A stretch of 64,000 nt of DNA from an uncultured Chloroflexales bacterium (lineage in GTDB: Bacteria > Chloroflexota > Chloroflexia > Chloroflexales > Chloroflexaceae): contig CALGUG010000039.1 in assembly GCA_937902315.1 (NCBI GenBank), positions 1 to 64,000 of the forward strand. The letters are read 5' to 3'. A model generated the notes under the pieces. It was given only the letters and a program-made list of their open reading frames with translations, searched no databases and had not been told where the DNA came from. Below, one piece after another: positions 44,312 to 54,500 of the stretch; the first letter of the stretch is position 1; every line of letters begins with the position of its first letter. Position numbers and translations under genes: made by a program.

Positions 44312-45310
44312 CTATTTGGCCGATGTGTCGATGATGCTAGGGGCCGTTTGCTGCTGGCTTTGGAATCGGCGTTTAACGCCGATCGGGTAGCCGATCATCT
44401 TGGCGAGGTCGCCCACAAGGCGAATGCAGGGCACCAGCGCCAATGCATACAGGCGGCGGCCCAACGAATAGCCACTGAGCTGTGGCCAGAGCCGTTTGTA
44501 CGGTTTGCGGGTATAGCCGAGCACGCCCGCTCCCATTGCGGCTAGCGTGCCCCAGCGCACCAAGGCGTGTTTCGAGCGCAGCAGCGCGAGAGCGATTCCC
44601 CCACAGGCGTAGGTCGCGTAGCGGATCGCATGGCGTTTGGGCCAGAGATTGGCGCGTCCATCGCCGATCGCGTAGTTGTAGTATTGGCGGAAAAAGCTGA
44701 TGAACGAGGAGCGTGGGCGGAAGTGTACGATCGCCTCTGGTTCGAAGGCGATGCGCAGCCCAGCCCGTTTTACAGCGAGATCGAAGAGAATATCTTCGCA
44801 GTGGTTAGCCCACTCGGGGTAGCCACCGACCTGTTCCCAGACCTCTTTGCGGAAAGCGACCGATTGCCCAAAAGGCAAAAAGCTTTCGGGTTTGACCTCG
44901 TCTGGATTGCGGTAGTTGGTCGCAGCCAGCGCCGTTTCAAACAGCGAGCGTGGCACAGCGCGATGAAAGCCACCCACCATATCGGCTTGCCCGCTCAGCA
45001 AAGGTGCCACGATCAGGCGCAACCACGAGCGGTCGAGGGTCAGACCCGCATCGGTGCAGGCCACAATCGGGTAACGCGCGTGGGCGATGGCGTTGTTGCG
45101 CCCCGACGGAATGTTGAAGCCGCCCGAAACCAGCCGAATCCGCGCGTCGCGTTCGGCATAGCGCTTGACAATCGCCGCAGTAGCGTCGCTGCTCCCGCAA
45201 TCATTGATCACGATCTCATCGGGCGGAAGCTCTTGCGCCAACATCGATTCGAGCAGCGCTGCTATGTTATCCGCCTCGTTTTTTACGGTACAAACAAGCG
45301 AAATTTTCAT
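44312..45310 (-). CDS. Family 2 glycosyltransferase
   Basis: A 332-residue GT-A enzyme. MKISLVCTVKNEADNIAALLESML opens the fold; ACTDAGLTLD supplies the metal-binding acid, and NHCEDILFDLAVKRAG carries the ED catalytic motif. C-terminal hydrophobic stretches (about residues 225-300) may attach it to the membrane. The ATG at 45310 starts the conserved fold; the longer frame is non-homologous. TATAAT ends six bases before this ATG, so the message may be leaderless. The acceptor is unknown. Confidence 0.87.
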   Translation of the reverse strand: MKISLVCTVKNEADNIAALLESMLAQELPPDEIVINDCGSSDATAAIVKRYAERDARIRLVSGGFNIPSGRNNAIAHARYPIVACTDAGLTLDRSWLRLIVAPLLSGQADMVGGFHRAVPRSLFETALAATNYRNPDEVKPESFLPFGQSVAFRKEVWEQVGGYPEWANHCEDILFDLAVKRAGLRIAFEPEAIVHFRPRSSFISFFRQYYNYAIGDGRANLWPKRHAIRYATYACGGIALALLRSKHALVRWGTLAAMGAGVLGYTRKPYKRLWPQLSGYSLGRRLYALALVPCIRLVGDLAKMIGYPIGVKRRFQSQQQTAPSIIDTSAK

Positions 45311-45316
45311 ACGGTC

Positions 45317-45322
45317 ATTATA
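45317..45322 (-). promoter_or_regulatory. Consensus -10 immediately before a start codon
   Basis: TATAAT on the minus strand, six bases before the ATG at 45310. A -35 match is weak. Initiation would fall on or beside the start codon. Confidence 0.55.
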
Positions 45323-45441
45323 GCGTGTCTTGAGGCTTTGTTCGTTACCTTTTTGGAACGAAATGAGGAACGTGTGAGCCACCCGTAGGCAGCTCACACC
45401 TCATAGCGAATCCGCTTGATTGTCTCAGATAATGCATCGTT

Positions 45442-45496
45442 GGCGGTTCGGGCTTCACCTTCCATTCGGCCCTCACCGCGTCCGCCTACGGCTACA
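45442..45496 (-). repeat. Family A repeat, copy 11
   Basis: GGCGGTTCGG ... CCATTCGGCCCTCACCGCG TCCGCC TACGGCTACAA; the middle differs (CCTCACC), as in copy 8. Confidence 0.78.
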
Positions 45497-45583
45497 AACA
45501 GCTTGTCCGCTCCAAGACGTCCCTCGCTGTCGGCGCCCCGAAGCTACTGCCCGAAAACATCACCAAACGGTTTTGCTACCTTT

Positions 45584-46582
45584 TTAAGCGCTTGCGAGAA
45601 TCGCGTCGATTGCGGCGAGTTCTTCGTCGCTGAAGCTGAGATTGGCCAATGCGCCGACCGCATCTTCGATCTGGCTCTCGCGGCTCGCGCCGATCAGGGC
45701 CGAGGTAACGGCCTCGTGGCGCAGCACCCAAGCCAGCGCCATCTGGGCCAAACTCTGGCCGCGCTCTTGAGCCAGATCGTTCAGCTTACGAACCTTGTTG
45801 AGCAGTTCGGGCGTTATATCCTCTGGCTTGAGGAAGACGCTCGCACCAGCAGCGCGCGAATCGGGCGCGATGCCGTTGAGGTAGCGGTTGGTCAGCACAC
45901 CCTTAGCGAGCGGCGAGAAGGGGATACAACCGATGCCCTCTTCGGCCACTACATCGAGCAGGCCCTGCTCGATGGTGCGGTTTAGCATCGAATAGCTCGG
46001 CTGGTGGATCAGACAAGGCGTGCCAAGCTCGCGCAGAATCTTGGCAGCGCGGCGGGTATCTTCGGGGTTGTAGTTCGAGATACCGACGTAGAGGGCCTTT
46101 CCTTGGCGCACAATCAGATCGAGCGCGCTCATGGTCTCTTCGAGCGGCGTGTTGGGATCGGGGCGGTGGTGATAGAAGATATCAACGTAGTCCAAGCCCA
46201 TGCGCTTGAGGCTCTGGTCGAGGCTCGATACCAGATACTTCTTCGAGCCCCACTCGCCGTAGGGACCGGGCCACATATAGTAGCCAGCCTTGGTCGAGAT
46301 CACCAATTCGTCGCGGTAAGGCTTGAGATCAAGCTGCATTGCCTTACCGAAGTTCTCTTCGGCCGATCCGGGAGGCGGACCGTAGTTGTTTGCTAGGTCG
46401 AAGTGGGTGATACCCAGATCGAAGGCGCGCCGCAACATAGCGCGGCCCTTTTCGAAGGTATCGATCCCACCGAAGTTATGCCAAAGTCCGAGCGAGATAG
46501 CGGGAAGCAACAAGCCGCTGCGGCCTGTGCGGCGGTAGACCATATCGCTGTAACGCTGCTCGGCAGCGATGTAAGGTGCCAC
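45584..46582 (-). CDS. Aldo/keto reductase, YghZ-like
   Basis: A 332-residue NADPH-dependent reductase. The catalytic tetrad is visible in HFDLANNYG (Asp, Tyr), ISTKAG (Lys) and DIFYHHRPD (His), and the C-terminal IGASRESQIEDAV binds cofactor phosphate. The NYGPPPGSAEENFG and GPYGEWGSKKYL segments match the YghZ/L-glyceraldehyde-3-phosphate reductase branch. The start is GTG with AAAGGAG six bases upstream. It may detoxify aldehydes or methylglyoxal. Confidence 0.92.
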   Translation of the reverse strand: MAPYIAAEQRYSDMVYRRTGRSGLLLPAISLGLWHNFGGIDTFEKGRAMLRRAFDLGITHFDLANNYGPPPGSAEENFGKAMQLDLKPYRDELVISTKAGYYMWPGPYGEWGSKKYLVSSLDQSLKRMGLDYVDIFYHHRPDPNTPLEETMSALDLIVRQGKALYVGISNYNPEDTRRAAKILRELGTPCLIHQPSYSMLNRTIEQGLLDVVAEEGIGCIPFSPLAKGVLTNRYLNGIAPDSRAAGASVFLKPEDITPELLNKVRKLNDLAQERGQSLAQMALAWVLRHEAVTSALIGASRESQIEDAVGALANLSFSDEELAAIDAILASA

Positions 46583-46661
46583 GTAGAACTCCTTTGTTTA
46601 TTGCTTTAAGAAACGCTCAATGGTCTACACTATACCACGCATTTAGCAGGCCTCGTCCAGT

Positions 46662-47162
46662 CTAGGTGAGGTTCTCCTCGATCAGATATTCGACGATCAC
46701 CACATCGCGCCAGACCCCATCGAGTTTGGCATGCTTGACATAAATGCCAACATCGCGAAAACCGATGCTCGCCAGCATATTCAGACTGGCCTTGTTTTCG
46801 GTAAATACGCGCGAGACCAGCTTCCAAAAGCCGGCTTGCTTGGCCGCTTCGATCAGCGCCAGCATAGCGTGGCGACCCGCGCCTTGGCGGCGGCCTTTGC
46901 GGGCTACATAGACCGAAAACTCGGCGATGCCTGCATAGCATTCGCGACTACGATAGGTTGAGGTCGAAGCGAAGGCGATGATCTCGCCAGCACGTTCGGT
47001 CACGACGATCGGGTGTTTGCCGTCGAACCAAGCGCGAATATCGTCTGGGCTGCGCAGACGGGTCTCGAAAGTGGCGACTCGATCTTCAATTCCTTCGTTG
47101 TAGATTTGGGCGATAGCAGCGGCATCGTCAGGGGTAGCGATGCGCGAAAGCAACTCAGACAT
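46662..47162 (-). CDS. GNAT N-acetyltransferase, phosphinothricin/ArsN1-like
   Basis: A 166-residue acetyltransferase. The IRxAxxxD-type start (SRIATPDDAAAIAQIYNEGI), the RVATFET segment and the acetyl-CoA loop ARKGRRQGAGRHAMLALI follow the phosphinothricin/arsinothricin acetyltransferase group. Such enzymes acetylate glutamate-like toxins or methionine sulfoximine. The exact substrate is inference. It lies 79 bp upstream of the aldo/keto reductase on the same strand. Confidence 0.85.
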   Translation of the reverse strand: MSELLSRIATPDDAAAIAQIYNEGIEDRVATFETRLRSPDDIRAWFDGKHPIVVTERAGEIIAFASTSTYRSRECYAGIAEFSVYVARKGRRQGAGRHAMLALIEAAKQAGFWKLVSRVFTENKASLNMLASIGFRDVGIYVKHAKLDGVWRDVVIVEYLIEENLT

Positions 47163-47180
47163 AACGGGACTCCCGGGAAC

Positions 47181-47219
47181 TAAAAAGCGCTCAACCTAGG
47201 AATTGTTCCTAGGTTGAGC
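47181..47219 (-). terminator. Terminator of metH
   Basis: GCTCAACCTAGGAA and TTCCTAGGTTGAGC form a perfect 14-bp stem with loop TTG-type, and the minus strand continues GCTTTTTA. Confidence 0.94.
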
Positions 47220-47235
47220 AAGGTCGCAATTGCAT

Positions 47236-50200
47236 TTATGAGGTGAGTACTTCCGAAACATCGCTTTCGGCTCGATCGGCCACCGATCCGATTGAGAAGT
47301 ACTTCGCTTCCGGATGGTGAACCACGATCGCTGCCGTACTCTGTTCCGGAATCAGCTGATACGCATCGGTCAGGCTCACACCGATCTCGTCGGTCGGCAA
47401 GATCTTAAAGAGCTTGGTGTGCTCTTCCAGATCTGGACAGGCCGGATAACCCCACGAGTAGCGTTTGCCACGTGTTTCGCCGATACCGAGCTGCTGCTGA
47501 ACGAGGCGATTGGTGTATTCGGCTAGACCTTCGGCTAAGCTGACGCTCAGACCGTGCAGGTAGTAGCCCTTGGTGTAGTCGCCCTGCTTCTGCAGCTCTT
47601 CGGTCAGGTCGTCGATGCGCGTGCCCATGGTCACGACTTGGAAGGCCGCTACATCGTATTCGCCGCTTTCGACCGAGCGGAAGTAGTCGGAGAGGCAGAG
47701 CCGCTCGCGCTCGGGCTGGCGCGGGAAGACGAAACGGGTCAATTCGCGGCTGCGGTCGACCGGATCGTAGACGATCAGGTCGTGGCCATCGGACTGAACC
47801 GGGAAGTAGCCGTAGACCACCTTGGGATCGAGCCAGTTTTCGCGCTCAGCCTCGCGCATCAGATCCTTGACCAACTGGTCGAACTCCAGCTTGATCTTCT
47901 CCCACTCCTCGCCCTTCTTGTTCTTAGCGCCCCACTGCAAGCGATAAAGCGCGTTGCGGTCGGTCGCATCGAGCACATCTTGAATGCGAATGCGAGTCAG
48001 GGTCTTGGTGCCCCAGAAGGGCGGAGTCGGCACGGGCACATCGCTGCGCACATTCGAGCGTACCTTTTCGCCGGTGATGCTGGCCTTGCCGATCGCATCG
48101 AGCGCCACGCGGCCCAACTGTGGCTTGGCCAAAGCTTTGGCCGCCTCTTGTTTGGTCTGCTCGATAAAATCGTTGCGTTTGGTCGTATCGCTCAGCTTAT
48201 CCATCACTTCCAGACCCTCGAAGGCATCTTTGCAGTAGAAGACGCCCGATGTGTAGGGTGTGGTCTCGTCGATGAACATAATGCGCTGGCCGTACTGCTT
48301 GTTGATGGCGGCGCCGCCGACCAAGACCGGGATCTGCAAGCCTTGGCGGTTCAGCTCTTGCACACAGAGCGGCATCTGCTTGGAGGTGCTGACCAGCAGC
48401 GCCGAGAGGCCGATCGCATCGGCTTGATATTCGATCGCCTTTTCGATGATTGTACTGACCGGAACTTGCTTGCCGAGGTCGTAGACCGTGTAGCCGTTGT
48501 TGGAGAGAATGGTGTTGACCAAGCTCTTGCCGATGTCGTGCACGTCACCGTAGACGGTCGCCAGCACGACCTTGCCCTTGCTGGTGCCCTCCAAACGGTC
48601 GAGGTACTGTTCGAGGTGGGCTACGGCTTTCTTCATCACCTCGGCGCTCTGCAGCACGAAGGGCAGAATCAGCTCGCCAGCCCCGAACTTATCGCCGACC
48701 TCTTTCATAGCGGGCAACAGCACATCGTTGAGGATCTCGACCGCCGACGGCCCTTTGAAGGGCGAGTTAGCGATCACAAAATCGGGCGCTGTAGTGCTGT
48801 TGGGCTGGCCGTTGCGCGCTTCAGCCTCAGCGATGCGGCGAATAATTTCGTTATCGATATCCTGCTCGACGCCATCCTTCTTACGATGCACAATCTTCCA
48901 GTGGATGCGCTCGGCGTGCGACATACCAGCGGTTGGATCGACCTTTTCGTTCTTCTCTTCGCTGGCGGTGGTCTGATCGAAGTGCTGGATAAAGCGTGCT
49001 AACGCATCTTCACGTCGATTGAAGATCAGATCTTCACACAGCTCGCGCTCATTGGCGGGTATCTCAGCGTAGGGTGTGACGTGGGCCGGATTGATGATCG
49101 CCATATCGAGGCCCGCTTGCACGGCGTGATAGAGGAAGACACTGTTGAGCGCGGCGCGAGCGTGAGGTGCTACACCGAACGAGAGGTTGCTGACGCCCAA
49201 GCTGGTCAGCGCGCCCGGCAGGTGCTGTTTAACCAGACGTACGCCTTCGATCGTCCACCAAGCTTCGTCGCGCAGCTCCTCTTGGCCGGTCGTGATCGGG
49301 AAGACGTTGACGTCGAAGATCAGGGCATCGGGCGAGAGACCGTACTCTTGGGTCGCGATCTCGTAGATTCGGCGGCAGATCCGCAGCTTATCTTCGGGCT
49401 TGTGAGCCATACCCTCTTCGTCGATGGCGATCGCAATCACTGCAGCGCCGTAACGCACCGCCAAGGGCAGCGTCTGGTCGATCTTCTTGCCGCGCCCGCC
49501 TTCAAGGCTGGTACTGTTGAGGATAGCGCGCCCCGGATAGACCTTGAGGGCCGCTTCGAGCACTTCGCTTTCGGTGCTGTCGAAGACCAGCGGTGCATCG
49601 ACGCTCATAGCGAGCTTGCGCACCAGCGCTACCATCTGCTCGGCCTCGTCAGCACGCTCGGTGGTCGCCACACACACGTCGAGCGTGTGGGCGCCGCTCT
49701 CGATCTGGTCGCGTGCAATCTCCAAGATCGCGTCGTAATCTTCTTTCAGCAAGAGGCGCTTGACTTTGCGGCTGCCCAAGCTGTTGACGCGCTCGCCGAT
49801 CATCAGCGGGCGAGGATCTTGGTGCAATGAGACCGCGCCCATACCCGACGAAACGTGGGGCGTGGTATCGACTTCGCGCTTCTTGGGCGGCTGGTTGTAG
49901 CCGATGCGTTGGCGCAAGGCCGCGATGTGAGCCGGGCGGGTGCCACAGCAGCCACCAACTACGCTCACGCCGTACTCCTTCACATACTGCTCGAGAATCT
50001 CGGCGAAGGGCTCGGGCTCCATGGGGAAGTAGGCGTTGCCGTTGTCGTCGCGTAGCGGCAGACCCGCGTTCGGGATACACGAGATCGGCAGTGTGCAACT
50101 GCTGGTGAAGGTGCGAATCGCGTCGCGCATGTGTTCGGGGCCAGTCGAACAGTTCATACCGATCACATCGACGCCCAGATCTTGCAGGGTCGCGATCGCA

Positions 50201-50865
50201 GCGCCGACTTCGGTACCGAACAACATGCGGCCCGAGAGCTCGATCACGATCTGGGCCTGAACAGCTACATCGGGGCGATTGGTGGCCTCTTTGGCGCGGC
50301 GAATACCGTCAAGAGCCGCCTTCAGCTCCAGAATATCGATGTTGGTTTCGGTCAAGAGCACATCGACGCCGCCTTCGATCAAGGCCTGGGCCTGCTCGAA
50401 GAAGTAGTCGGAAAGCTGATCGAAGGTCACATCCGAGAGGGCCGGATCGTCTGAGGAAGGGATCTTACCGGTTGGTCCGATCGAGCCGGCCACAAAACGC
50501 GGGCGGCCGTCTTGAGCGGCGTAGCGGTCGGCTACCTTGCGAGCCAAGGAGGCGGCGGCGCGGTTGATCTCGGCGGTGCGATCGCCCAAGCCCCACTCTT
50601 CGAGGCGGATGCGGGTCGATTGGAAGGTACAGGTCTCGATTACATCGCAGCCTGCATCCAAGAACATGGTGTGGATCTTTTCGATCACATCGGGGCGGGT
50701 GATAACTAGATAGTCACGGTTGCCGAAGGTCGCTTCGCCGCCGTAGTCTTCTGCGGTAAGGTTGAATGGGTCGATATTGGTGCCCATGGCACCGTCGAAA
50801 ATCAATACACGCTCATTGAGGGCGGCCAAATAACGTGAATTCACGCTCCGTTGGATACGAGTCAT
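47236..50865 (-). CDS. metH: Cobalamin-dependent methionine synthase
   Basis: A 1,209-residue MetH that methylates homocysteine from methyltetrahydrofolate by way of methylcobalamin. Domains in order: homocysteine-binding with Zn cysteines in GMNCSTGP (about 238) and GGCCGT (about 305); pterin-binding (IGERVNSLGSRK onward, about 360-620); cap and B12 domain with DVHDIGKS (His near 775); and the SAM-binding reactivation domain (GYFPVQSDG, and RYSWGYPACPD near the end). All modules are present. The ATG at 50865 has AGAGG five bases upstream and is preferred over the GTG at 50871. It is controlled by the SAM-I riboswitch upstream. Confidence 0.97.
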   Translation of the reverse strand: MTRIQRSVNSRYLAALNERVLIFDGAMGTNIDPFNLTAEDYGGEATFGNRDYLVITRPDVIEKIHTMFLDAGCDVIETCTFQSTRIRLEEWGLGDRTAEINRAAASLARKVADRYAAQDGRPRFVAGSIGPTGKIPSSDDPALSDVTFDQLSDYFFEQAQALIEGGVDVLLTETNIDILELKAALDGIRRAKEATNRPDVAVQAQIVIELSGRMLFGTEVGAAIATLQDLGVDVIGMNCSTGPEHMRDAIRTFTSSCTLPISCIPNAGLPLRDDNGNAYFPMEPEPFAEILEQYVKEYGVSVVGGCCGTRPAHIAALRQRIGYNQPPKKREVDTTPHVSSGMGAVSLHQDPRPLMIGERVNSLGSRKVKRLLLKEDYDAILEIARDQIESGAHTLDVCVATTERADEAEQMVALVRKLAMSVDAPLVFDSTESEVLEAALKVYPGRAILNSTSLEGGRGKKIDQTLPLAVRYGAAVIAIAIDEEGMAHKPEDKLRICRRIYEIATQEYGLSPDALIFDVNVFPITTGQEELRDEAWWTIEGVRLVKQHLPGALTSLGVSNLSFGVAPHARAALNSVFLYHAVQAGLDMAIINPAHVTPYAEIPANERELCEDLIFNRREDALARFIQHFDQTTASEEKNEKVDPTAGMSHAERIHWKIVHRKKDGVEQDIDNEIIRRIAEAEARNGQPNSTTAPDFVIANSPFKGPSAVEILNDVLLPAMKEVGDKFGAGELILPFVLQSAEVMKKAVAHLEQYLDRLEGTSKGKVVLATVYGDVHDIGKSLVNTILSNNGYTVYDLGKQVPVSTIIEKAIEYQADAIGLSALLVSTSKQMPLCVQELNRQGLQIPVLVGGAAINKQYGQRIMFIDETTPYTSGVFYCKDAFEGLEVMDKLSDTTKRNDFIEQTKQEAAKALAKPQLGRVALDAIGKASITGEKVRSNVRSDVPVPTPPFWGTKTLTRIRIQDVLDATDRNALYRLQWGAKNKKGEEWEKIKLEFDQLVKDLMREAERENWLDPKVVYGYFPVQSDGHDLIVYDPVDRSRELTRFVFPRQPERERLCLSDYFRSVESGEYDVAAFQVVTMGTRIDDLTEELQKQGDYTKGYYLHGLSVSLAEGLAEYTNRLVQQQLGIGETRGKRYSWGYPACPDLEEHTKLFKILPTDEIGVSLTDAYQLIPEQSTAAIVVHHPEAKYFSIGSVADRAESDVSEVLTS

Positions 50866-50974
50866 GGGCACCTCTTATTTTGAATTCTGGTGAAAAGCGA
50901 TGGAGATGTCTGTTCCGCCATGAACTGTGGCGAGTTTCGTGGTGCAGAGGAACAAGGATCCCAATCTTGGCAAT

Positions 50975-51180
50975 AAAAAACCTCACGCTTATGGCATGAG
51001 GAGTACATCTATGTAACCTCATCTGCCAGCTTACGCTGTCGGATTTACCACCAGCCAACGATTTCGTTGTGAAAGCCCTCCATAGAACTGCACAGCTTGT
51101 AACGCAGTTCTCGCCTTCAAACGGATCGTTGTGGTTGGCGGGGTTTCATTGGGCCGGTCCCTCCACCCCTCTGGATGAGC
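50975..51180 (-). ncRNA. SAM-I (S-box) riboswitch with terminator
   Basis: On the minus strand GCTCATCCAGAGGGG, then GGAGGGACCGGCCC, ATGAAACCCCGCCAACC and a closing GATGAG match the S-box aptamer core (51018-51180). The terminator follows: CCTCATGC and GCGTGAGG (50981-51001) then TTTTTT. GATGAGG of P1 can instead pair with CCTCATG of the terminator as antiterminator. High SAM should stop metH transcription. Confidence 0.95.
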
Positions 51181-51197
51181 AATATTTGGTTTAAAAG

Positions 51198-51226
51198 AGT
51201 ATAACACGCTCAATAAGGCCTGTCAA
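51198..51226 (-). promoter_or_regulatory. metH / riboswitch promoter
   Basis: TTGACA-N17-TATACT on the minus strand, ending about 18 bases before the aptamer. Confidence 0.9.
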
Positions 51227-51267
51227 TTTGTTTCCTTGATTTTCAAAAACTGGGCGCTTGAGCTTGA

Positions 51268-51304
51268 TACGAAATCTGAGCGCAAGCCTTTAAACGGATT
51301 TGGG
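51268..51304 (+). repeat. Family B deletion derivative
   Basis: A left end ATACGAAATC is fused to GAGCGCAAGCCTTTAAACGG and the right end ATTTGGG, leaving about 37 bp. The interior is lost. A second end-like AAATGGATTTGTTAT lies at about 51428, beyond the family A copy. Confidence 0.6.
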
Positions 51305-51354
51305 AGAGGTCCTTCGCTACACACAGCTATCAGCCTCATTTGGTGGGCGGGATG

Positions 51355-51411
51355 CTGGTAGCCGTAGGCGGACGCGCCAAGGACCGAATGGAAGGGAAAG
51401 ACCTCGCCGCA
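51355..51411 (+). repeat. Family A repeat, copy 12
   Basis: TGGTAGCCGTAGGCGGACGC then GCCAAGGACCGAATGG, the CCTTGGCG middle variant, ending CTCGCCGC. Confidence 0.8.
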
Positions 51412-51492
51412 GCAATCTGAAGAAAGCAAATGGATTTGTTATGAGTTCGCAGAGAACTCTCACTTGTGTCCCTTCCGCCTCGGTCAGGTGGC

Positions 51493-51555
51493 TTGATTCT
51501 CTGCTTAAAAGATGCTACCATAGCTGGTCTGGAATGCGTTCCAATGCCTTGGAAC
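51493..51555 (+). promoter_or_regulatory. smc promoter and leader palindromes
   Basis: TTGATT-N17-TACCAT with TGC before the -10 (51493-51521). Downstream lie GGAATGCGTTCC (51531-51542) and GTTCCAA-N4-TTGGAAC (51538-51555), overlapping palindromes between the likely transcription start and the ribosome site. Possible operator. Confidence 0.6.
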
Positions 51556-51586
51556 AGGGGACTAGCTCTGATTGAGAGGGGTTTGC

Positions 51587-54500
51587 GTGCATCTAAAACG
51601 CCTAGAGATTCAGGGCTTTAAGACGTTTGCTTCACGAACGGTGATCGATTTCCGCCATGGCGTGACGGCGATCGTAGGTCCAAACGGCAGTGGCAAGTCG
51701 AATATCTCCGATGCGGTTCGTTGGGTGATGGGCGAGCAGAGCTTCGCCACCTTGCGCTGTAAACGCACCGAAGAGCTGCTGTTTAGCGGTGGCCCGCGCC
51801 GCGCTCCCGCTGGTTTGGCCGAAGTATCGCTCACCTTCGACAATAGCGATCGTCTTTTGCCGCTTGATTTTGATGAAGTAACCTTTACGCGGCGTGCGAC
51901 CCGCGCTGGCGATAACGAATATTTCATTAACCGCGCCAAAGTCCGTCTGCGCGATATCCTCGAAGCGAGCGAGCCTTTGGGCGGCTCGTACACCATTATT
52001 AACCAAGGTCTGGTTGATACAGCCCTGACCTTGCGCCCTGAAGAGCGTCGGCGTTTGTTTGAAGATGCCGCCGAGATCGGCAGTTTCGAGGCTCGCAAGC
52101 AGGAGACCGAGCGCCGTCTGCGCGAGACCGACGCCAATATGCAGCGTGTGGTCGATGTGCTGAGCGAGCTAGAGCCGCGCGTTCGTTCGCTCAAACGCCA
52201 AGCGGGTCAGGCCCGCCAGTACCGCGAGCTAGGCACAGAGTTGCAGGGCCTGCTGCGCCTGCACTACGCCGCTCTGTGGCGAGCTGCTCAAGAATCCCTG
52301 CGCCAAGCCTTGCAGCAGGTGGGCCAGAGCGAGCAGCGTTTGCAGGCCGCCCGCGAGGCCCAGACCGCTAGTTCGGCGGCTCTGCGCGAAGTACGCAGCA
52401 GCTTGCGCGAGTTGCGCGAGCGTTTGGGCGGCCTGCACCAAACGAGCAGTGAGTTGCACCAACAAGCCGAGATCGCTCAACGCGAACTGGCGGTTAGCAA
52501 CGAGCGCCACGCCGCCTTAGCGCGCCGCGCCGAAGAGAGCGAACGATCGCTCCAAGAGCTGACGACACGTGCCGAAGAGGCTAGCCGCGAATACGAGCAA
52601 GCCCAAGAGCGCTTGCGCGAGGCCGAAGCCTTGTTGCAGCAGCGCCGCGAGTTGGTGGAAGAGCGCGAAGGTGCTTTAGCGCGCCAAGAAGCTGCTCGTC
52701 GCGAGCTAGCTCAAACTCTCAAACAAGCCCAAGATGCGGCCTTCAAGGCGGCCACGACCTTGGCGCAACTGCATACCCGCATCGAGCAGTTGCAGCAGCA
52801 GCGCAGCCAGTTGGAAGCTGAGCGTGAGACACTGCAACTGGGCTTGCAGCAGTCTGAAACGGTTTTGCAACAAGCCAAGGCCCAGGCCGAGCAGGCTCAG
52901 CAGAACTACGAGACGGCCCGCCAGCAGCTCGAAAGCTTACAGCACGAGGAGGAGACTCTGCGCAGCGGACTCGAGCAGTTGCGGCGCGATCGGGCGGCCG
53001 CCGACGAGGCTGTGGCAGCGGCGCGGCGCAGTTTGGCCGACGTCGAAGCGCGGCGTGATTCGCTCGAACGCTTAGCTCGCTCCTATGCTGGTGTCTTCGC
53101 TGGCGTAAAAGCGGCCATGCAGTGGGCCGAGCGCAACAACCGCCCGGGCTTTGTCTTGGTCTCGTCGATCATTCGTACCCCGCCCGAGCTGGAGACCGCG
53201 ATCGAAGTCGCGCTCGGCTCGCGCCTACAACATATCGTGGTTGAGCGTTGGGAAGACGCCGAAGCCGCGATCGCCGAGCTCAAGCGCAGCAATGCGGGCC
53301 GTGCGACCTTTATGCCGCTCGACAGCTTGCGCGTGAGCGAGCGACCCAGCAGCTATCAGTCGCGCAATGCCGATGTGTTGGGCGTGGCGGTCGAGCTGGT
53401 CGAGTTCGACGAACACTACCGCGTGGTAGTGCAGCAGCTCTTGGGCCGCACGCTGGTTGTGCGCGATCTGCCGACCGCCCGCTTGGAGCTGCGCCAGCTC
53501 GGCAGCGGTTGGGTGATCGTGACCTTGGGCGGCGAACAGGTCAACACGGGCGGCTCGGTGACGGGCGGCGCCCAGACCCGCGAGAGCGGCGCTCTGCGGC
53601 GCGAACGCGAGCTGCGCGAACTGCCCCAGCAGGTGGCGGCCGCCCAGCAGCGCGTGAAGGAGCTGGAGCAGGCCCAAAAACAGGTTGTCGAGCAGCTGAG
53701 CCAGGCCGAGCAGCGTCTGCGCCAGTTCGAGGCCCAGCGTCGCGAGACGCAGCGCAACGCCGAGAGCCTGCGCAACGCCCTCAATAGCGCCCAGCGGGCC
53801 GTCGAGCGCGCCGAACAAGATCTCAACTGGCAGCGCAGCCGTGTCGCCAATGCGAACAATAATCTGCAAGCGCTCGAAGCGCAGGCGACTAGTTTGGCCG
53901 AATCGCTGGCGGCTGCCGAGACGGCTCAGGCCCAAGCCGAGGCCCATCTGGCCGAGGTGCGCGCCCGCCAAGAGGCCGAAGCTGGTGCTGATACGCTGGC
54001 TCAGAGCGAGTTGAACACCTTGCGCGCCGAGCTGGCCGCCGCTCAGGCCGAGGTCAACGCCGGGCGCACGATCTGCAACGGTTTGCGCCAAACCCTCGAG
54101 CGGGTGGTGCGCCAGCGCGACGAGAGCGCGACACGTTTGGCCGAAGCTCAGCGCGAGCGCGACCAGATCGCACCCTTGCGCGCCCGTTTAGAGCAGAACC
54201 ACGCCGAGCTGTTGGCCCAGATCGACTTGTTGCGCCAAGATATCGGGCCTGCCGAAGAGGTCTTGCAAGAGCGTGAGCAGCGTCAGGCCGAGCTGGAAGC
54301 CCAAGAGGCCGAACTGACCGCCGCTCTCTTAGCTCAAGAGGCCGAGTATAACCGCGCGGTTTTGGAGCAGCAGCGCGCTCTCGACCGAATCGAGACCCTT
54401 AAAGAGCGTGCCAAGAGCGATCAGATCGATATCGAGGCGCTCGAAGCTGAGTTGCAGAACGCCGAGCAATCCGAGCAGAGCGATCCGCCCAGCGCCGAGG

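Noticed and set aside
47554..49002. 482-codon open frame on the plus strand opposite metH
   Set aside because: It lies wholly inside metH on the other strand and arises from its codon bias. No ribosome site or known motif supports it.
53225..54091. 288-codon open frame opposite smc
   Set aside because: A shadow of the Gln/Glu/Ala-rich coiled coil; the Leu/Ala-rich translation is what the reverse of such codons gives.
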